64,000 bases of DNA from Archaeoglobus sp. UBA234. Its GTDB lineage: Archaea > Halobacteriota > Archaeoglobi > Archaeoglobales > Archaeoglobaceae. Position 1 is the stretch's first letter. Every line of letters starts with the position of its first letter. Position numbers and translations under genes: made by a program. The notes under the pieces were generated by a model. The model worked only from the letters and a program-made list of their open reading frames with translations, ran no database searches and was not told the DNA's origin. The stretch covers positions 148,316-212,315 of the forward strand of contig DACH01000020.1 of NCBI GenBank assembly GCA_002494625.1, given 5' to 3'. Of the stretch, positions 27,816 through 38,081 are shown piece after piece.

Positions 27816-28650
27816 GATAAACCTCCATTGATTTTATGAACTCTCTTATCTCTCCTCCAATCTCCTCATCTTTCAATGCCAACTCCATATTTGCTTTCAA
27901 CCAGTCAAGTTTATTTCCTATGTCATATCTCTTTCCTCTAAACAGGTAACCATACATCCTTTTCCTATTATTCAAGAGTTTCATAGCATCTGTAAGTTGT
28001 ATTTCGTTATCTTTCCCGGGTTTAGTTTCTTGAATGCAATCAAAAATATCTGGAGTCAGTATGTATCTGCCCAGTATCGCGAGATTTGTTGGAGCATCAT
28101 CAACACTTGGTTTTTCAATGAGGTCTTCTATCTGATAAACTAAACCACCAATCTTTTTGCATGCTATGATACCATACAGGCTGACTTTTTCCATGGGAAC
28201 TTCCTCAACTGCGACAATTGGTGTTTTGTATTTATTGTGTATGTGGATCAATTCCTTGGTGCATGGAGGGAAAGTGATCGTATCTCCGAGCAGTAAAGCA
28301 AATGGCTCATCATCAACGAATGATTCCGCATACCTGACAGCATCACCCAATCCTTTCTGCTCTTTTTGCCTCACAAAGAATATGTCAATTTCTTCAAGGA
28401 TTCTGTCGAGTTCGGCTAAGTATCTATCTTTCTTTGGTAAATCACTTCTGTCAAAGTGGTCTTCAATTGCTCTTTTTCCTTTTCCAGTTATGATTAGGAT
28501 ATCTTTGATCCCGGAATAGTATGCTTCCTCCACCACATACTGGATAACTGGTTTGTGAACTACCGGCACCATTTCTTTCGGCTGAGCTTTAGTTATTGGC
28601 AACATTCTCGTCCCATAACCTGCAGCAGGAATTACAGCTTTTTTGATCAT
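27808..28650 (-). CDS. galU: UTP-glucose-1-phosphate uridylyltransferase
   Basis: About 280 residues. KAVIPAAGYGTRMLPITKAQPKEMVPVVHKPVIQ, quoted here only for its G-x-G-T-R and K-E-M-x-P positions, is the nucleotidyltransferase loop of GalU. LLGDTITF carries the metal Asp and GKDNEIQLTDAM is typical. The ATG at 28650 overlaps the stop of the dehydrogenase gene (TGATG), which decides the start over an ATG 9 bases upstream. It supplies UDP-glucose for surface glycans. Confidence 0.9.
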   Translation of the reverse strand: MIKKAVIPAAGYGTRMLPITKAQPKEMVPVVHKPVIQYVVEEAYYSGIKDILIITGKGKRAIEDHFDRSDLPKKDRYLAELDRILEEIDIFFVRQKEQKGLGDAVRYAESFVDDEPFALLLGDTITFPPCTKELIHIHNKYKTPIVAVEEVPMEKVSLYGIIACKKIGGLVYQIEDLIEKPSVDDAPTNLAILGRYILTPDIFDCIQETKPGKDNEIQLTDAMKLLNNRKRMYGYLFRGKRYDIGNKLDWLKANMELALKDEEIGGEIREFIKSMEVYHD

Positions 28651-29918
28651 CACCAACACACTCCTTCGTAAATTCTTGCCTCTTCCTTTGCTTTTTCGAT
28701 CCGTCGTCCATCAATAATTATCCTTCCCTTATAGTTAAGATTCTTGAACTCTCCCCATTCCGTAACTATCAAAACAGCATCACTTTCGAGCACTTTTTCT
28801 GAGGGTGCATAATCAACCTGAGGGAATATGTTTTGGAAGTTTTCCATTGCTTTTGGGTCGTATGCAACCACTCTCGCCCCCTCATTTAATAGTATTCTAA
28901 CAATAGGTATTGCTCTACTCTCTCTAATGTCATCGGTGTCGGGTTTGAAAGCTAAACCGAGAATGCCTATTGTTTTCCCATTTAAATCTGGAATGTGTTT
29001 CTTTAGCAGTTCGATTAATCTTAGTGGTTGTTCCTCATTCACATCTATTACTGCTTTCAGCAGTTTTGGATCTTCACCCAACTCTTCAGCTTTCGCGATT
29101 AAGGCTTTGACGTCTTTTGGAAAACAGCTTCCACCAAAGCCTATACCAGCTCTGAAGAATGAGGGGTTTATTCTGTGATCAAGTCCAACGCCCTTAAATA
29201 CTTCATAGGCATCTATGCCTAATTTTTTGCATATGTTTCCTATTTCGTTAGCAAATGAAATCTTGGTGGCAAGAAAAGCGTTTGAAGTGTATTTGATCAT
29301 CTCAGCCGTCTTTATGTCTGTTATAAGCTTGGGACAGTTGAATGAATTATAAAGCTGTTCAAGAATTTCTTTCGATTTTTCATCCTTCACTCCGATTACT
29401 ATCCTGTCTGGATTGAAGAAATCGTAAACAGCGTTACCTTCTCTCAAAAACTCAGGATTGGATGCCAAACCAAACTCTTCAAATGCTTCTTTACCAGATT
29501 CTTTTTCAATTATCGGTTTTACAACATCTTCAGTGGTACCAGGTAAAACTGTGCTTTTAATAACAACTGTATGGAAGTCTTTTTTGTTTTTTAGAGCTTT
29601 TCCAAGGGCTTCTGCAGCAGATTTAACATAATCCAGATTGATTGATCCATCAGGGTTTGGTGGAGTTCCAACACAAATGAATGTTATCTGCGATTTGTTT
29701 ATAGCTTCATTGTAGTCTATTGTGGCATAGAACCGCTCTTTGTTCTTCTGCATCAGCTCTTTTAATCCCCTTTCATATATTGGCGGTTTTGCAGAATTAA
29801 TCAAATTGATCTTGCTTTCATCAATATCAACAAAAATTACTTCATTTCCAAGTTCAGCAAATCCTATACCAGTAACAATGCCAACATATCCGGAGCCGAT
29901 AATAGATATTTTCATCAT
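28650..29918 (-). CDS. UDP-glucose 6-dehydrogenase
   Basis: 422 residues of the UDP-glucose/GDP-mannose dehydrogenase family. ISIIGSGYVGIVTGIGFAELG binds NAD, VIKSTVLPGTT and NPEFLREGNAV are family blocks, and GIGFGGSCFPKDVKAL holds the catalytic Cys. The C-terminal domain (GLAFKPDTDDIRESRAIPIV) is complete. It makes UDP-glucuronate from the GalU product; the following two genes extend the same pathway. Confidence 0.9.
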   Translation of the reverse strand: MMKISIIGSGYVGIVTGIGFAELGNEVIFVDIDESKINLINSAKPPIYERGLKELMQKNKERFYATIDYNEAINKSQITFICVGTPPNPDGSINLDYVKSAAEALGKALKNKKDFHTVVIKSTVLPGTTEDVVKPIIEKESGKEAFEEFGLASNPEFLREGNAVYDFFNPDRIVIGVKDEKSKEILEQLYNSFNCPKLITDIKTAEMIKYTSNAFLATKISFANEIGNICKKLGIDAYEVFKGVGLDHRINPSFFRAGIGFGGSCFPKDVKALIAKAEELGEDPKLLKAVIDVNEEQPLRLIELLKKHIPDLNGKTIGILGLAFKPDTDDIRESRAIPIVRILLNEGARVVAYDPKAMENFQNIFPQVDYAPSEKVLESDAVLIVTEWGEFKNLNYKGRIIIDGRRIEKAKEEARIYEGVCW

Positions 29919-29959
29919 TTTAGCGAGAATCGAGTTGTATAAATGAATTTCGCCAAAGC

Positions 29960-31318
29960 TTATTTCCTCAACTTCCAGAACCCGAAGTCTGATAGTGTAA
30001 CAACCTCATCAATATAGCCACGTGGATGTGAATGGATTAGGACGTATGGCCCTATGTAATAAATTGTGATATTCCCATTTTTGGTTTCTTTAATTTCAAC
30101 CCATGCTTTGTATGTGATAAACCAGTCTGGATCGAGCATTATGGCTTTCTCAACTTTTCTTTCAGTCCATACCCAAGTAGCGTTTTTTACAAAAACGCCG
30201 TGTGGTGTGCCAGCTATAAGTTCTCCTTCTGCTTGTTTGTTCAGAATGTCTATTATTTTGCTGTCATACCAAAAACCGAAATCGTAGGTGCTATCTGCTC
30301 CTATTTCACTTAGCTCGTAGACTGCTATGCTTAATGCCACTGTTTGCAGTATCAACAGTACAATAATTAACTTTACAGAATCTAATCTGAACTTCATGTG
30401 GTATTTGACATCTTCAGCCAGCTTTATAAGACCAAAACCAGCTACAATTGATAGCAGAGCCTGTGGTCCGAGAAAGTATCTTTCAAATGGTCCGTTCAAT
30501 ATGAATCCGGGAATTAAGTTTAGGGTCAAAAGAGGTGGGAGGGTTAAAAGCAGGATGTTTCTATGTTTCTCATCCTTGTAAATTCCGTAAATAAAGCCCA
30601 AAATCGTAAAAAAATGGGCAATGAGACTCTCAGCCCAGTCTCTTAAGATAAGGGTAATTAGTTTGAGGTTCTGGTTTATCAAATATTCTGCAGCAGATTC
30701 AGTTATTGGACGCCATCCTGTTTTTAATAGATAAATCCAAGCTATGTTTCCTGCAATTATTATAATCGAAACTAAGAATGTCTTAGAGAGTTCCTCTTTT
30801 TTGTTTTTCCACACGTATATCAAGTAGAATGGATAAAAAATCAGCCACATCTCCCTTGCTGCAAAAGCAAGAGCTACAGAAACTCCAGATAGTGCAAATC
30901 TATTCCTTATAAAAAAATACAATCCCAGAAGTATGAAGAATAGCCCGTATGGCTCCAAGTTATACCTTGCTCCGAATCTCAGCGTGTTGAATGAGAGCAG
31001 AAATAGAATGGTAGATATTAAAGCTGCTTTTCCTCCATAAAACTCTTTAGAGATCCTATATATGAGTAGTGAGCATGCTATTGTAATAGCTGCAGTCAAA
31101 AGTCTTGGCAGCATTATCTGGAGATATATATCTTGAGAGGATTTAATCAAAGGTAAAGCAATCAAGAATGCCAAGGACGAGCGAGGATGAAATACCCCCC
31201 CTCCGAAGTTTCTTGCCATATCCCAGTAGAGTATTTCGTCTTCGAATAATCGCAGGAACCAAAGGGGAAGCATTAGGAGCGCAAGTCCGGTTAGGACTAT
31301 CTTTCTGACACCATTCAC
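29960..31318 (-). CDS. GT-C fold membrane glycosyltransferase (GT39/PMT-like)
   Basis: 452 residues with roughly nine to ten membrane helices. The first loop carries FEDEILYWDMARNF, an acidic motif at the place where GT-C enzymes such as protein mannosyltransferases keep catalytic Asp/Glu. The C-terminal 110 residues are soluble. It would move a sugar from a lipid-linked donor on the outer face of the membrane. A truncated relative lies at 21571-21912. Confidence 0.75.
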   Translation of the reverse strand: MNGVRKIVLTGLALLMLPLWFLRLFEDEILYWDMARNFGGGVFHPRSSLAFLIALPLIKSSQDIYLQIMLPRLLTAAITIACSLLIYRISKEFYGGKAALISTILFLLSFNTLRFGARYNLEPYGLFFILLGLYFFIRNRFALSGVSVALAFAAREMWLIFYPFYLIYVWKNKKEELSKTFLVSIIIIAGNIAWIYLLKTGWRPITESAAEYLINQNLKLITLILRDWAESLIAHFFTILGFIYGIYKDEKHRNILLLTLPPLLTLNLIPGFILNGPFERYFLGPQALLSIVAGFGLIKLAEDVKYHMKFRLDSVKLIIVLLILQTVALSIAVYELSEIGADSTYDFGFWYDSKIIDILNKQAEGELIAGTPHGVFVKNATWVWTERKVEKAIMLDPDWFITYKAWVEIKETKNGNITIYYIGPYVLIHSHPRGYIDEVVTLSDFGFWKLRK

Positions 31319-31419
31319 ATATCATCACCTTTGTTGGAAGCTTAATATTTTTTTAACTTTGAAGTCATCTGGCTGGAGCATCGATTGGCTCTCTTATGAT
31401 GTTATAGTCTTGGCAAATC

Positions 31420-31530
31420 ACACTTTTTTTCTTCTCTCCGGTCGTAGAGTGAATTTCCAATGATCCTGTGAAGGATGTAGTAGAAATCATTATAAACTAA
31501 TTCGAACCGGTTCTAGGGTTTAGTTCTGTA
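31420..31530 (-). pseudogene. Gene-tail repeat, copy E (badly decayed)
   Basis: Recognisable by DNA similarity to copies A-D around the segment encoding the DW-R/K-E motif (TCTTCTCTCCGGTCGTAGA) and the upstream CGAACCGGTTCTAGGGTTT region. No frame survives. It is the only copy outside the toxin-antitoxin island. The rest of 31319-31584 shows no gene. Confidence 0.4.
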
Positions 31531-31584
31531 GTTTATAATCTAACTTTGTTTATCTCAGCTTATAACAAGGTAGGGGGACTGGGA

Positions 31585-32943
31585 TTATGTATTAAACTTT
31601 TTAAAAATGTCCTTATGTTTACTAATTGCTTTTTTAATTTTAATGCGTTCATTTTCTATGTGGGTTTTTATGAACTTTTGTTCTAGTTTAGTCATAAGTT
31701 CTTTTCTTATTTCCTGAATCAATTTATTATCAGAATAGTATATGTTATTATACTCTAATGGATCATTCTTCAGATTGTATAATTCTTTTTTACAATTAAT
31801 ATTATTTATTAATTTATAGTCGTTAGTCCTTATGGCTATTCTCTTTTCTCTATAAATTTTATTTATCCTATCATCTGTAATTTTATTCAATGTATGTATA
31901 GGCGGTGTGTATTCGGAAAACGCATATTTTGAGAGTTCCTCACATTCTTCCTTCTCTAAAAGAGATGGGAAATTACTTTTTTTACCTACTATATCAATAA
32001 TCGTACCGAATATATCTGTTAATTGTACTTGGTTATATACTCTTTCTTTTCCACGTTCTGGATATTTAACTATTAAAGGTACTTTTATCAAATCGTCGTA
32101 TAGACCTATCTGATGCTCAATAATCCTCAATTCACGTTCTTCACCAAAACATTGACCATGATCTGCAGTAATAATTATTAGGGTTTCGTCCAGTAAATAT
32201 GAGATGTTATCTAGAAGTTCACCAATTTTATAATCTAAGTAAGCTATTTCACCATCATATAAGTCAATAAGAATCCTTCGTTCAGAGTCTGATATTTTCC
32301 AGTCTCCAGAATAAAAATCCGGGAATTTCTTATCGCGGATACGTTTGTTGATAATCAAATCCCAAGGAAATTTATTTCCAAATTTTTTATTGAACGGTCT
32401 TCTTGGATTATATGGATGATGCGGCTCTATATAATGAACATACATAAAAAAAGGCTTATTTCTATCTCTCTCTTCTAAATATTTTATAATGTTTATATTG
32501 GTAATTTCCGCTCCATAATCTTTTAGTGATAATCCTGCCTTAATAAGTTCAATAATTCTTGGGATTCCTTTACTGGGGAATGTGTATTTATCGAATTCGT
32601 AGAATTTGTCAAATCCTTGGTCTAAGCCAAAGTTACGTGATACCCATGGATTATTGGAAAATGCTATGGTTTCGTACCCTTCTTTTTTGAGTATGCTTGC
32701 TAAAGATGGTTTTGTGAGTTTATTCTTTTCGTCAATGACACCGTGTTCTGATGGCAATAAGCCGGTAAAAAGAGAAACTACTGCAGGAAGAGTCCATGGT
32801 GCAGGTGATATTGCGTTTTCATACAAAACAGCCTTTTTGGAGAACTCATCTATGTTTGGTGTAGTGTTCCTGGAATATCTATAGCAGGACATATTACGGG
32901 CTCTTACCGCATCCATTACTATGATAATAATATTATATTTCAT
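31585..32943 (-). CDS. Sulfatase-like hydrolase/transferase (alkaline phosphatase superfamily)
   Basis: 452 residues. IIIVMDAVRARN gives the first metal Asp, SPAPWTLPAVVSLFTGLLPSEHG the nucleophile region and IITADHGQCFGE the second metal pair. The usual Cys/Ser-x-Pro-x-Arg maturation site is replaced by PWTLPA, so the nucleophile is probably Thr and formylglycine cannot form. It may therefore transfer or remove phosphate-type groups on glycans instead of sulfate. It overlaps the next glycosyltransferase by 11 bases. Confidence 0.78.
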   Translation of the reverse strand: MKYNIIIIVMDAVRARNMSCYRYSRNTTPNIDEFSKKAVLYENAISPAPWTLPAVVSLFTGLLPSEHGVIDEKNKLTKPSLASILKKEGYETIAFSNNPWVSRNFGLDQGFDKFYEFDKYTFPSKGIPRIIELIKAGLSLKDYGAEITNINIIKYLEERDRNKPFFMYVHYIEPHHPYNPRRPFNKKFGNKFPWDLIINKRIRDKKFPDFYSGDWKISDSERRILIDLYDGEIAYLDYKIGELLDNISYLLDETLIIITADHGQCFGEERELRIIEHQIGLYDDLIKVPLIVKYPERGKERVYNQVQLTDIFGTIIDIVGKKSNFPSLLEKEECEELSKYAFSEYTPPIHTLNKITDDRINKIYREKRIAIRTNDYKLINNINCKKELYNLKNDPLEYNNIYYSDNKLIQEIRKELMTKLEQKFIKTHIENERIKIKKAISKHKDIFKKFNT

Positions 32944-34138
32944 TACTTTTACCCTCCGTATCTAAATTAATTTTATTTAAAATTAAATTGAATTCACGTT
33001 CTAGGACATCTCTCTCATCATACCTTTTTGAGAATTTTTTACATTTTATGCCTAATTTCATGTAGTCCATATTCAGTAGCCTTTCAATATTTTGGGCTAG
33101 GCGTTCTATGTTGCCCGTAGGAGATGTAATAAAACCATTGCATTCACTGAATAAAACTTTGTGTGTCTTATTGTCATAACTCAAAACAGGGAGTGAGCAT
33201 GCCATGGCTTCTAAAATACTAAGTGATGATCCTTCTTCTTCAAGTTTAGATGGATGAATAAAAATCCTGCTCTGTTTCATCTTTTTTATTTTTTCTTCTT
33301 CGGGTAAGAAGCCTAACATTTTAACATTTTCTTCCAATCCGTATTTAGAGATGATATTCATAGCATGGTTGTAGTAGTTCCCAGCTCCTATAATTAGTAA
33401 TGTGCGTTTTTTATTTTTTTTAGCAACAATATTCCAAGCTTTTATTAGGTCTTCGACACCTTTGATTTTTTCCACTCTCCCCACGAAACATGCATCGTAT
33501 TTTTTGTCACAGACTGTTATTGAATCAAAATACTGGTGATCAACAAAATTGGAGGACAAAATAATTTGGCTATCAGGAAATCCAAGACAGATTAAGTTTT
33601 TATATACTAATTTCGAGACTGAAATTAATGCAGTAGCCTTCCGTAATAAGTATAATGTGATCCTCTCTTTTAGAGTATTATGTGATCCATAACCCGTAAT
33701 CTGAACATAACAAATTAAAGGGGAATTTTTAAGGGCGGCAATTATATATGCAGGGAGTAAGTCTGATAAAGTACCATTTGCTGCGACTACTATATCAATG
33801 TCTTCACGATCAAATCCGATTTTAATTGACGTTAAAATCCATATAAAAAAACGTATAAGCAATAATAAGATTCTTTCGAAGTTGTTGTGTTCATTCTCTA
33901 ATATGCCCATAATTGGTAATGTAATAGTAATGGTGGGTAAATCTAATCCTAATAAACGAGTGGGAGAGGGTGCAGACTCCAAGATCTTGACATTATTTTT
34001 ATAGCTCAATCTTTTAGCAGATTTAAGAACTCTTATTTCACCTCCTCCGATTTTTCCTGACCAGTTAAGATTGTTGGAGACTATAAACAGAATATTGAGA
34101 GACTCCTTCTTTTCTTCACTCTGCAGACTCTTGTTCAT
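32933..34138 (-). CDS. GT4-family glycosyltransferase
   Basis: 401 residues with a GT-B fold. The C-terminal half has CFVGRVEKIKGVEDLIKAW, LLIIGAGNY and FIHPSKLEEEGSSLSILEAMACSLPVLSYD, where the E-x7-E motif contacts the donor sugar phosphate. It is likely a cytoplasmic retaining enzyme using a nucleotide sugar to extend a lipid-linked glycan. Confidence 0.87.
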   Translation of the reverse strand: MNKSLQSEEKKESLNILFIVSNNLNWSGKIGGGEIRVLKSAKRLSYKNNVKILESAPSPTRLLGLDLPTITITLPIMGILENEHNNFERILLLLIRFFIWILTSIKIGFDREDIDIVVAANGTLSDLLPAYIIAALKNSPLICYVQITGYGSHNTLKERITLYLLRKATALISVSKLVYKNLICLGFPDSQIILSSNFVDHQYFDSITVCDKKYDACFVGRVEKIKGVEDLIKAWNIVAKKNKKRTLLIIGAGNYYNHAMNIISKYGLEENVKMLGFLPEEEKIKKMKQSRIFIHPSKLEEEGSSLSILEAMACSLPVLSYDNKTHKVLFSECNGFITSPTGNIERLAQNIERLLNMDYMKLGIKCKKFSKRYDERDVLEREFNLILNKINLDTEGKSNEI

Positions 34139-34282
34139 ATTTTTTCACCACTAACTAGAGTAGTTATGGGGAAAATATAATGGTAGGTTATTTGTGGTTA
34201 GCTATAATAAGTTTAGCATTTACTATCTCTGAGTAGTGATCTACATCTAGAGTTGTGTAAAATAGTTGAAATGAGAGATAGT

Positions 34283-36529
34283 TTATTTTTTCTGATATGT
34301 TCTAACTAGTAGCATTGTATAAGATATAAATAAAATTGCTATCCATAAAATTAAAATAAATTCTCTTAAATTTTGCGTTTCATTAATTAATTCAAGCGTA
34401 AATTCGTTTCCATATTTATTTTCAAGATAGAATCCATTGGCCCAACCCATTGCCTTAAAATGTGTTAATTTCTCCTTTTCTCCATTGGGGTAAATTATAT
34501 ACGTATTCCAGTCTTTGTTAAATTGTTCAAAGAAGTATATATAATAAGGACCAGAATTTTCTTCTAGTACCTTAACATAAATCTTATATTGTGAAGGAGA
34601 GTATAATGGATTCATTTCAGTAATTCTAATGTAAACGCCATCTTCGTTTGATATTTCTTCCCAATCGTAAGATGTAATCTCTTGCTTATTTAGAAATACC
34701 TTCGAAACGAAAATTAAAGGTAGGAAATCTTTATTTTTATATATAATATAGTCATCTGTTTCTTTAATTTTTACTATCTTTTCTTGTCGATCAAATATGG
34801 ATTCGAATAACTTTGGGTCACCGACGATGTACTCGGGTATATCTCCAGAATACCAAATTCGTGGCTCACCACGTTGTTTATAATTTTTCAAAACAACGAT
34901 ATACTTAATATTTAATGGCTTAAGTAATAAACTCAAATTAAGTTCGGACATGTTATTTTTGTCGTGTGAATATTCGGACATAGTATGAACAACATATTCT
35001 ATATACTTATCAATTATGTCATTTCCGGAAGGGAAAATGCCACTTTCCATATATAAGTTTCTATAGTAGTTGGTATTTGCTTCTTGTGGCACAAATAGAA
35101 CTCTAAATGGTCCGTTTTTAGTTTTTTCATTCTGGAAATCTGAGATCATGTCAATGGCATATTGTGGAATGTTTCCCCATGTGACCTCATGTGTCCCACC
35201 TTGTCCGCTTATCATACTATGGGGTGTTATTGCTCTCTCTAAATTGAATACTAAAAAATTGCCATATGTAATTATTGGGAAAATTATTAAAAGTATGATG
35301 GTCAGTAGTAGGAATATAGATATAGTCTTACTACTGAATTTGTTAGTAATCTTTTTTGATATTTCGTTGAGGCCAATAGGTATTAATGTACATAAAAGTG
35401 GTGATGTAACTATCATCAATTTAACGGGTCCTGCAAAAGGGGCTAAAAATACACTTTTGCTTATGATTTGATTTGGGATATTGCTTCCAAGTTTTATTAA
35501 TAAAATCCATCCGTTTATCAATAATATTGAAGATATAAAGCTTAGGGAGATAGCTCTTTTGAAGTATTCTTTAGTAAAAAGAGAGAAAATAACAATTATT
35601 GGTAATATAAAAGCTAATGGATTTAGGGGGTGTGTTGAGATGGGGCAACATGTATACTCTTGTGAAAAAATGAGAAACACGGAGAGAGGGTTTGGGTATA
35701 GTACTTGATATATAGGTCTTCTAACGGGTTCTATGCTAATTCCACGACTTTTTACAATTTGTTGGAGGTCGGGAGGCCAATCATCAACTAAAATGTCTAG
35801 GTGGGTATAGAAAACTGGCAAGATCAACAAAATATAAAAGCCAAGAGAGACAATAATTCTTGCAAGTCTAAATAATATGTTTTTGAGGGATCTTCTTTGG
35901 GATAATAAATATGCGAGGAAGAGGGATGTTATTAACGGAATCATTAAAAACACCCCTTGAAAGTTAATTAGGGATGATAAAAATAGAGAAAATGATAATC
36001 CTAATATATTTGATGGTAAGTCGTCGTCAGAAAATAAAAGTCTAAACGTAAACAACATAACTAAGGGGGCTGTAGCATATATGAACATAATACCAGTAGC
36101 AAAAAAATTTTTTAAAACAACTCCATTTATCCCATATATAATTGATGTAATTAAAATAAATAATTTGGAACTAACAAGATTAGTTTTTTCTAAAAAAAGA
36201 TGCATTGAAATGGTAGATATTACAAACACTGAAAATATGATTATTCTCTGAGCTATAGTCACTCCAAAGAGCTTTGATAACCCATATACCAATGGTAAAA
36301 TTAAAGGTCCCGAATAAGGTTGACCAAAATTGAGTTGGGCCCAACATGAAACAAATACATCAATGTTGGCTTTAGGAGGTATATTGGGTACAAATGTGTC
36401 GACTAGCCAAATTATACTATTGAGATTAGCTAGGAATGGTTCATGCAATATGATGAAATAAAAGATTAGGTAAAATGAAAATGGATGCACTTTATCTACA
36501 GCAAATCTGAGCTTTGATAGACATCTCAT
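34283..36529 (-). CDS. Large multipass membrane protein, probable GT-C-like glycosyltransferase or glycan-processing protein
   Basis: About 748 residues. The first ~430 contain ten or more hydrophobic helices; residues ~440-720 are a soluble, beta-rich extracytoplasmic domain, followed by a last membrane helix and a basic end (LLVRTYQKK). An early loop PNIPPKANIDVFVSCWAQLNFGQP resembles the first external loop of YfhO/AftD-like proteins. I start at the second ATG because GGGTGAG precedes it; the first ATG lies 24 bases upstream. No exact family is recognised. Confidence 0.65.
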   Translation of the reverse strand: MRCLSKLRFAVDKVHPFSFYLIFYFIILHEPFLANLNSIIWLVDTFVPNIPPKANIDVFVSCWAQLNFGQPYSGPLILPLVYGLSKLFGVTIAQRIIIFSVFVISTISMHLFLEKTNLVSSKLFILITSIIYGINGVVLKNFFATGIMFIYATAPLVMLFTFRLLFSDDDLPSNILGLSFSLFLSSLINFQGVFLMIPLITSLFLAYLLSQRRSLKNILFRLARIIVSLGFYILLILPVFYTHLDILVDDWPPDLQQIVKSRGISIEPVRRPIYQVLYPNPLSVFLIFSQEYTCCPISTHPLNPLAFILPIIVIFSLFTKEYFKRAISLSFISSILLINGWILLIKLGSNIPNQIISKSVFLAPFAGPVKLMIVTSPLLCTLIPIGLNEISKKITNKFSSKTISIFLLLTIILLIIFPIITYGNFLVFNLERAITPHSMISGQGGTHEVTWGNIPQYAIDMISDFQNEKTKNGPFRVLFVPQEANTNYYRNLYMESGIFPSGNDIIDKYIEYVVHTMSEYSHDKNNMSELNLSLLLKPLNIKYIVVLKNYKQRGEPRIWYSGDIPEYIVGDPKLFESIFDRQEKIVKIKETDDYIIYKNKDFLPLIFVSKVFLNKQEITSYDWEEISNEDGVYIRITEMNPLYSPSQYKIYVKVLEENSGPYYIYFFEQFNKDWNTYIIYPNGEKEKLTHFKAMGWANGFYLENKYGNEFTLELINETQNLREFILILWIAILFISYTMLLVRTYQKK

Positions 36530-36553
36530 TGAACTCACCCTCACACCCGCCAT

Positions 36554-36887
36554 CCTAATATTTTATTTACTTTACACTTTACATAGTCATAAGGAAGCTT
36601 ATGTAGTTACCAACGTCTAAATGAATGTTAATCAGCCGTTATGAACTTTCTATATATCTATTTTTAGTGATTTTTGGACTTGTTTTTTACAGATCTTAGT
36701 TTTAATGGTCATTTTATCAACACTCCATGGAGAAATCTTTTCTTACGGGTTCGAAAATTATTATACAATAGATCGCATAATAATTGATCTTAAAATTTTT
36801 AGATTAAGCTCTAATTCCCCGTCCTCCTCTCTTTTTATTCAAAATACGGGATGTATTATGATCTGTACCCTATACAACAAATGTCTT
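36554..36887. other. AT-rich intergenic region
   Basis: 334 bases between two glycan genes. It is AT-rich, includes a TATA-like stretch on the minus strand near 36560-36575 (AAATAAAATATTA), and has no gene I can support. Open frames here have no recognisable domain. Confidence 0.4.
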
Positions 36888-38072
36888 CTATTGTTTCAGC
36901 ACAAGCATTTTAATAATCCGTTTTTCCCTTTCAGCAATTTTGTACCAATCGTATTCTCGTACGAATTTTTTTGCATCTTTAGCCAGCATTATTCTTTTAT
37001 TTTCATTTTTTAAAAGTTCTATGATTATATTAGCAAATATTATAATATCTTTATTGGATATTTTTATTAAACCTTTTTTAAAAATATCGTCATATGTTGG
37101 TAAATCAAATGCAACTACGGGTAACTCACAAGCCATTGCCTCTAAAATAGCCATTCCAAATCCCTCCTCATGGCTTGGAAATATGAACACTCTACTTCTT
37201 TTCATGTATTTAATTTTATCATCCTCCTTAACAAATCCTATAGATATAATGTTTTTTTCTAGATTATACTTCTTTATTTCTTTCTCTAGATATCTTTTAT
37301 AAACTGGATCTATATGTCCAATTATTATTAGTTTCGCGTCACTTTTATATTTGCAAACTTCTCTCCAAATAGGAACAATATCATATAATCCTTTATTTGG
37401 TCTTAATCCACCCAAAAAACAAGCATCATATGTTTTATCTTTGACTTTAATTGAACCTATAATATTTAAATCAACTCCATTAAGTACGAAACTTATTTTT
37501 TCTGGAACGTTAAGTTCTTTGGCTATTTTTTTACCCATGTCTGTTTTAAGAAGAAAAACATTATCAGCAAATTTTTTAATAATAAGCCAATCTAATTTCT
37601 GGAGGATTGAAGATAAACATGTTGTTACAAAACTAAAAGGTGTATTTTTTTTAACTGAAATTTTATGGTGAATCATTGCAATCCATTTTGTGTTTTTGTA
37701 TTTTATTTTGTATAGAAGTGCAGGTATAATATCACAAAAATAGTCAGAATCCGTGTAAACTACATCAACTTTCGGCAACTTTGGAATAAAAATAAATGAA
37801 AACAACGTACTGATTAAATATGATATTATTCTATCAAATATTGTATCTTCTTTATTTTTCCAGATATGTGAAGGAAGGATATAATAATTAGCATTCATTC
37901 CAAATTTCTTACAGGCTTTGAATCCGCCCATTGTTGTGAGAATGTATGTTTCAATGCCTTTTTCTTTGAATTTTTTTGCAATTTCAATTGTTCGTCTTAA
38001 GCTTCCACCAAGTTTATCTGAAAGTCCATTGCCATTCACAATGTAAAGGATTTTCAGTGCTTCGCATTTCAT
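36888..38072 (-). CDS. GT4-family glycosyltransferase
   Basis: 394 residues with a GT-B fold. CFLGGLRPNKGLYDIVPIW, LIIIGHIDPVYKRYLEKEI and FIFPSHEEGFGMAILEAMACELPVVAFD mark the donor-binding half, and the N terminus LYIVNGNGLSDKLGGSLRRTIEIAKK is the acceptor side. The next gene upstream encodes a methyltransferase with a 9-base gap. Confidence 0.87.
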   Translation of the reverse strand: MKCEALKILYIVNGNGLSDKLGGSLRRTIEIAKKFKEKGIETYILTTMGGFKACKKFGMNANYYILPSHIWKNKEDTIFDRIISYLISTLFSFIFIPKLPKVDVVYTDSDYFCDIIPALLYKIKYKNTKWIAMIHHKISVKKNTPFSFVTTCLSSILQKLDWLIIKKFADNVFLLKTDMGKKIAKELNVPEKISFVLNGVDLNIIGSIKVKDKTYDACFLGGLRPNKGLYDIVPIWREVCKYKSDAKLIIIGHIDPVYKRYLEKEIKKYNLEKNIISIGFVKEDDKIKYMKRSRVFIFPSHEEGFGMAILEAMACELPVVAFDLPTYDDIFKKGLIKISNKDIIIFANIIIELLKNENKRIMLAKDAKKFVREYDWYKIAEREKRIIKMLVLKQ

Positions 38073-38081
38073 AGTACACCA

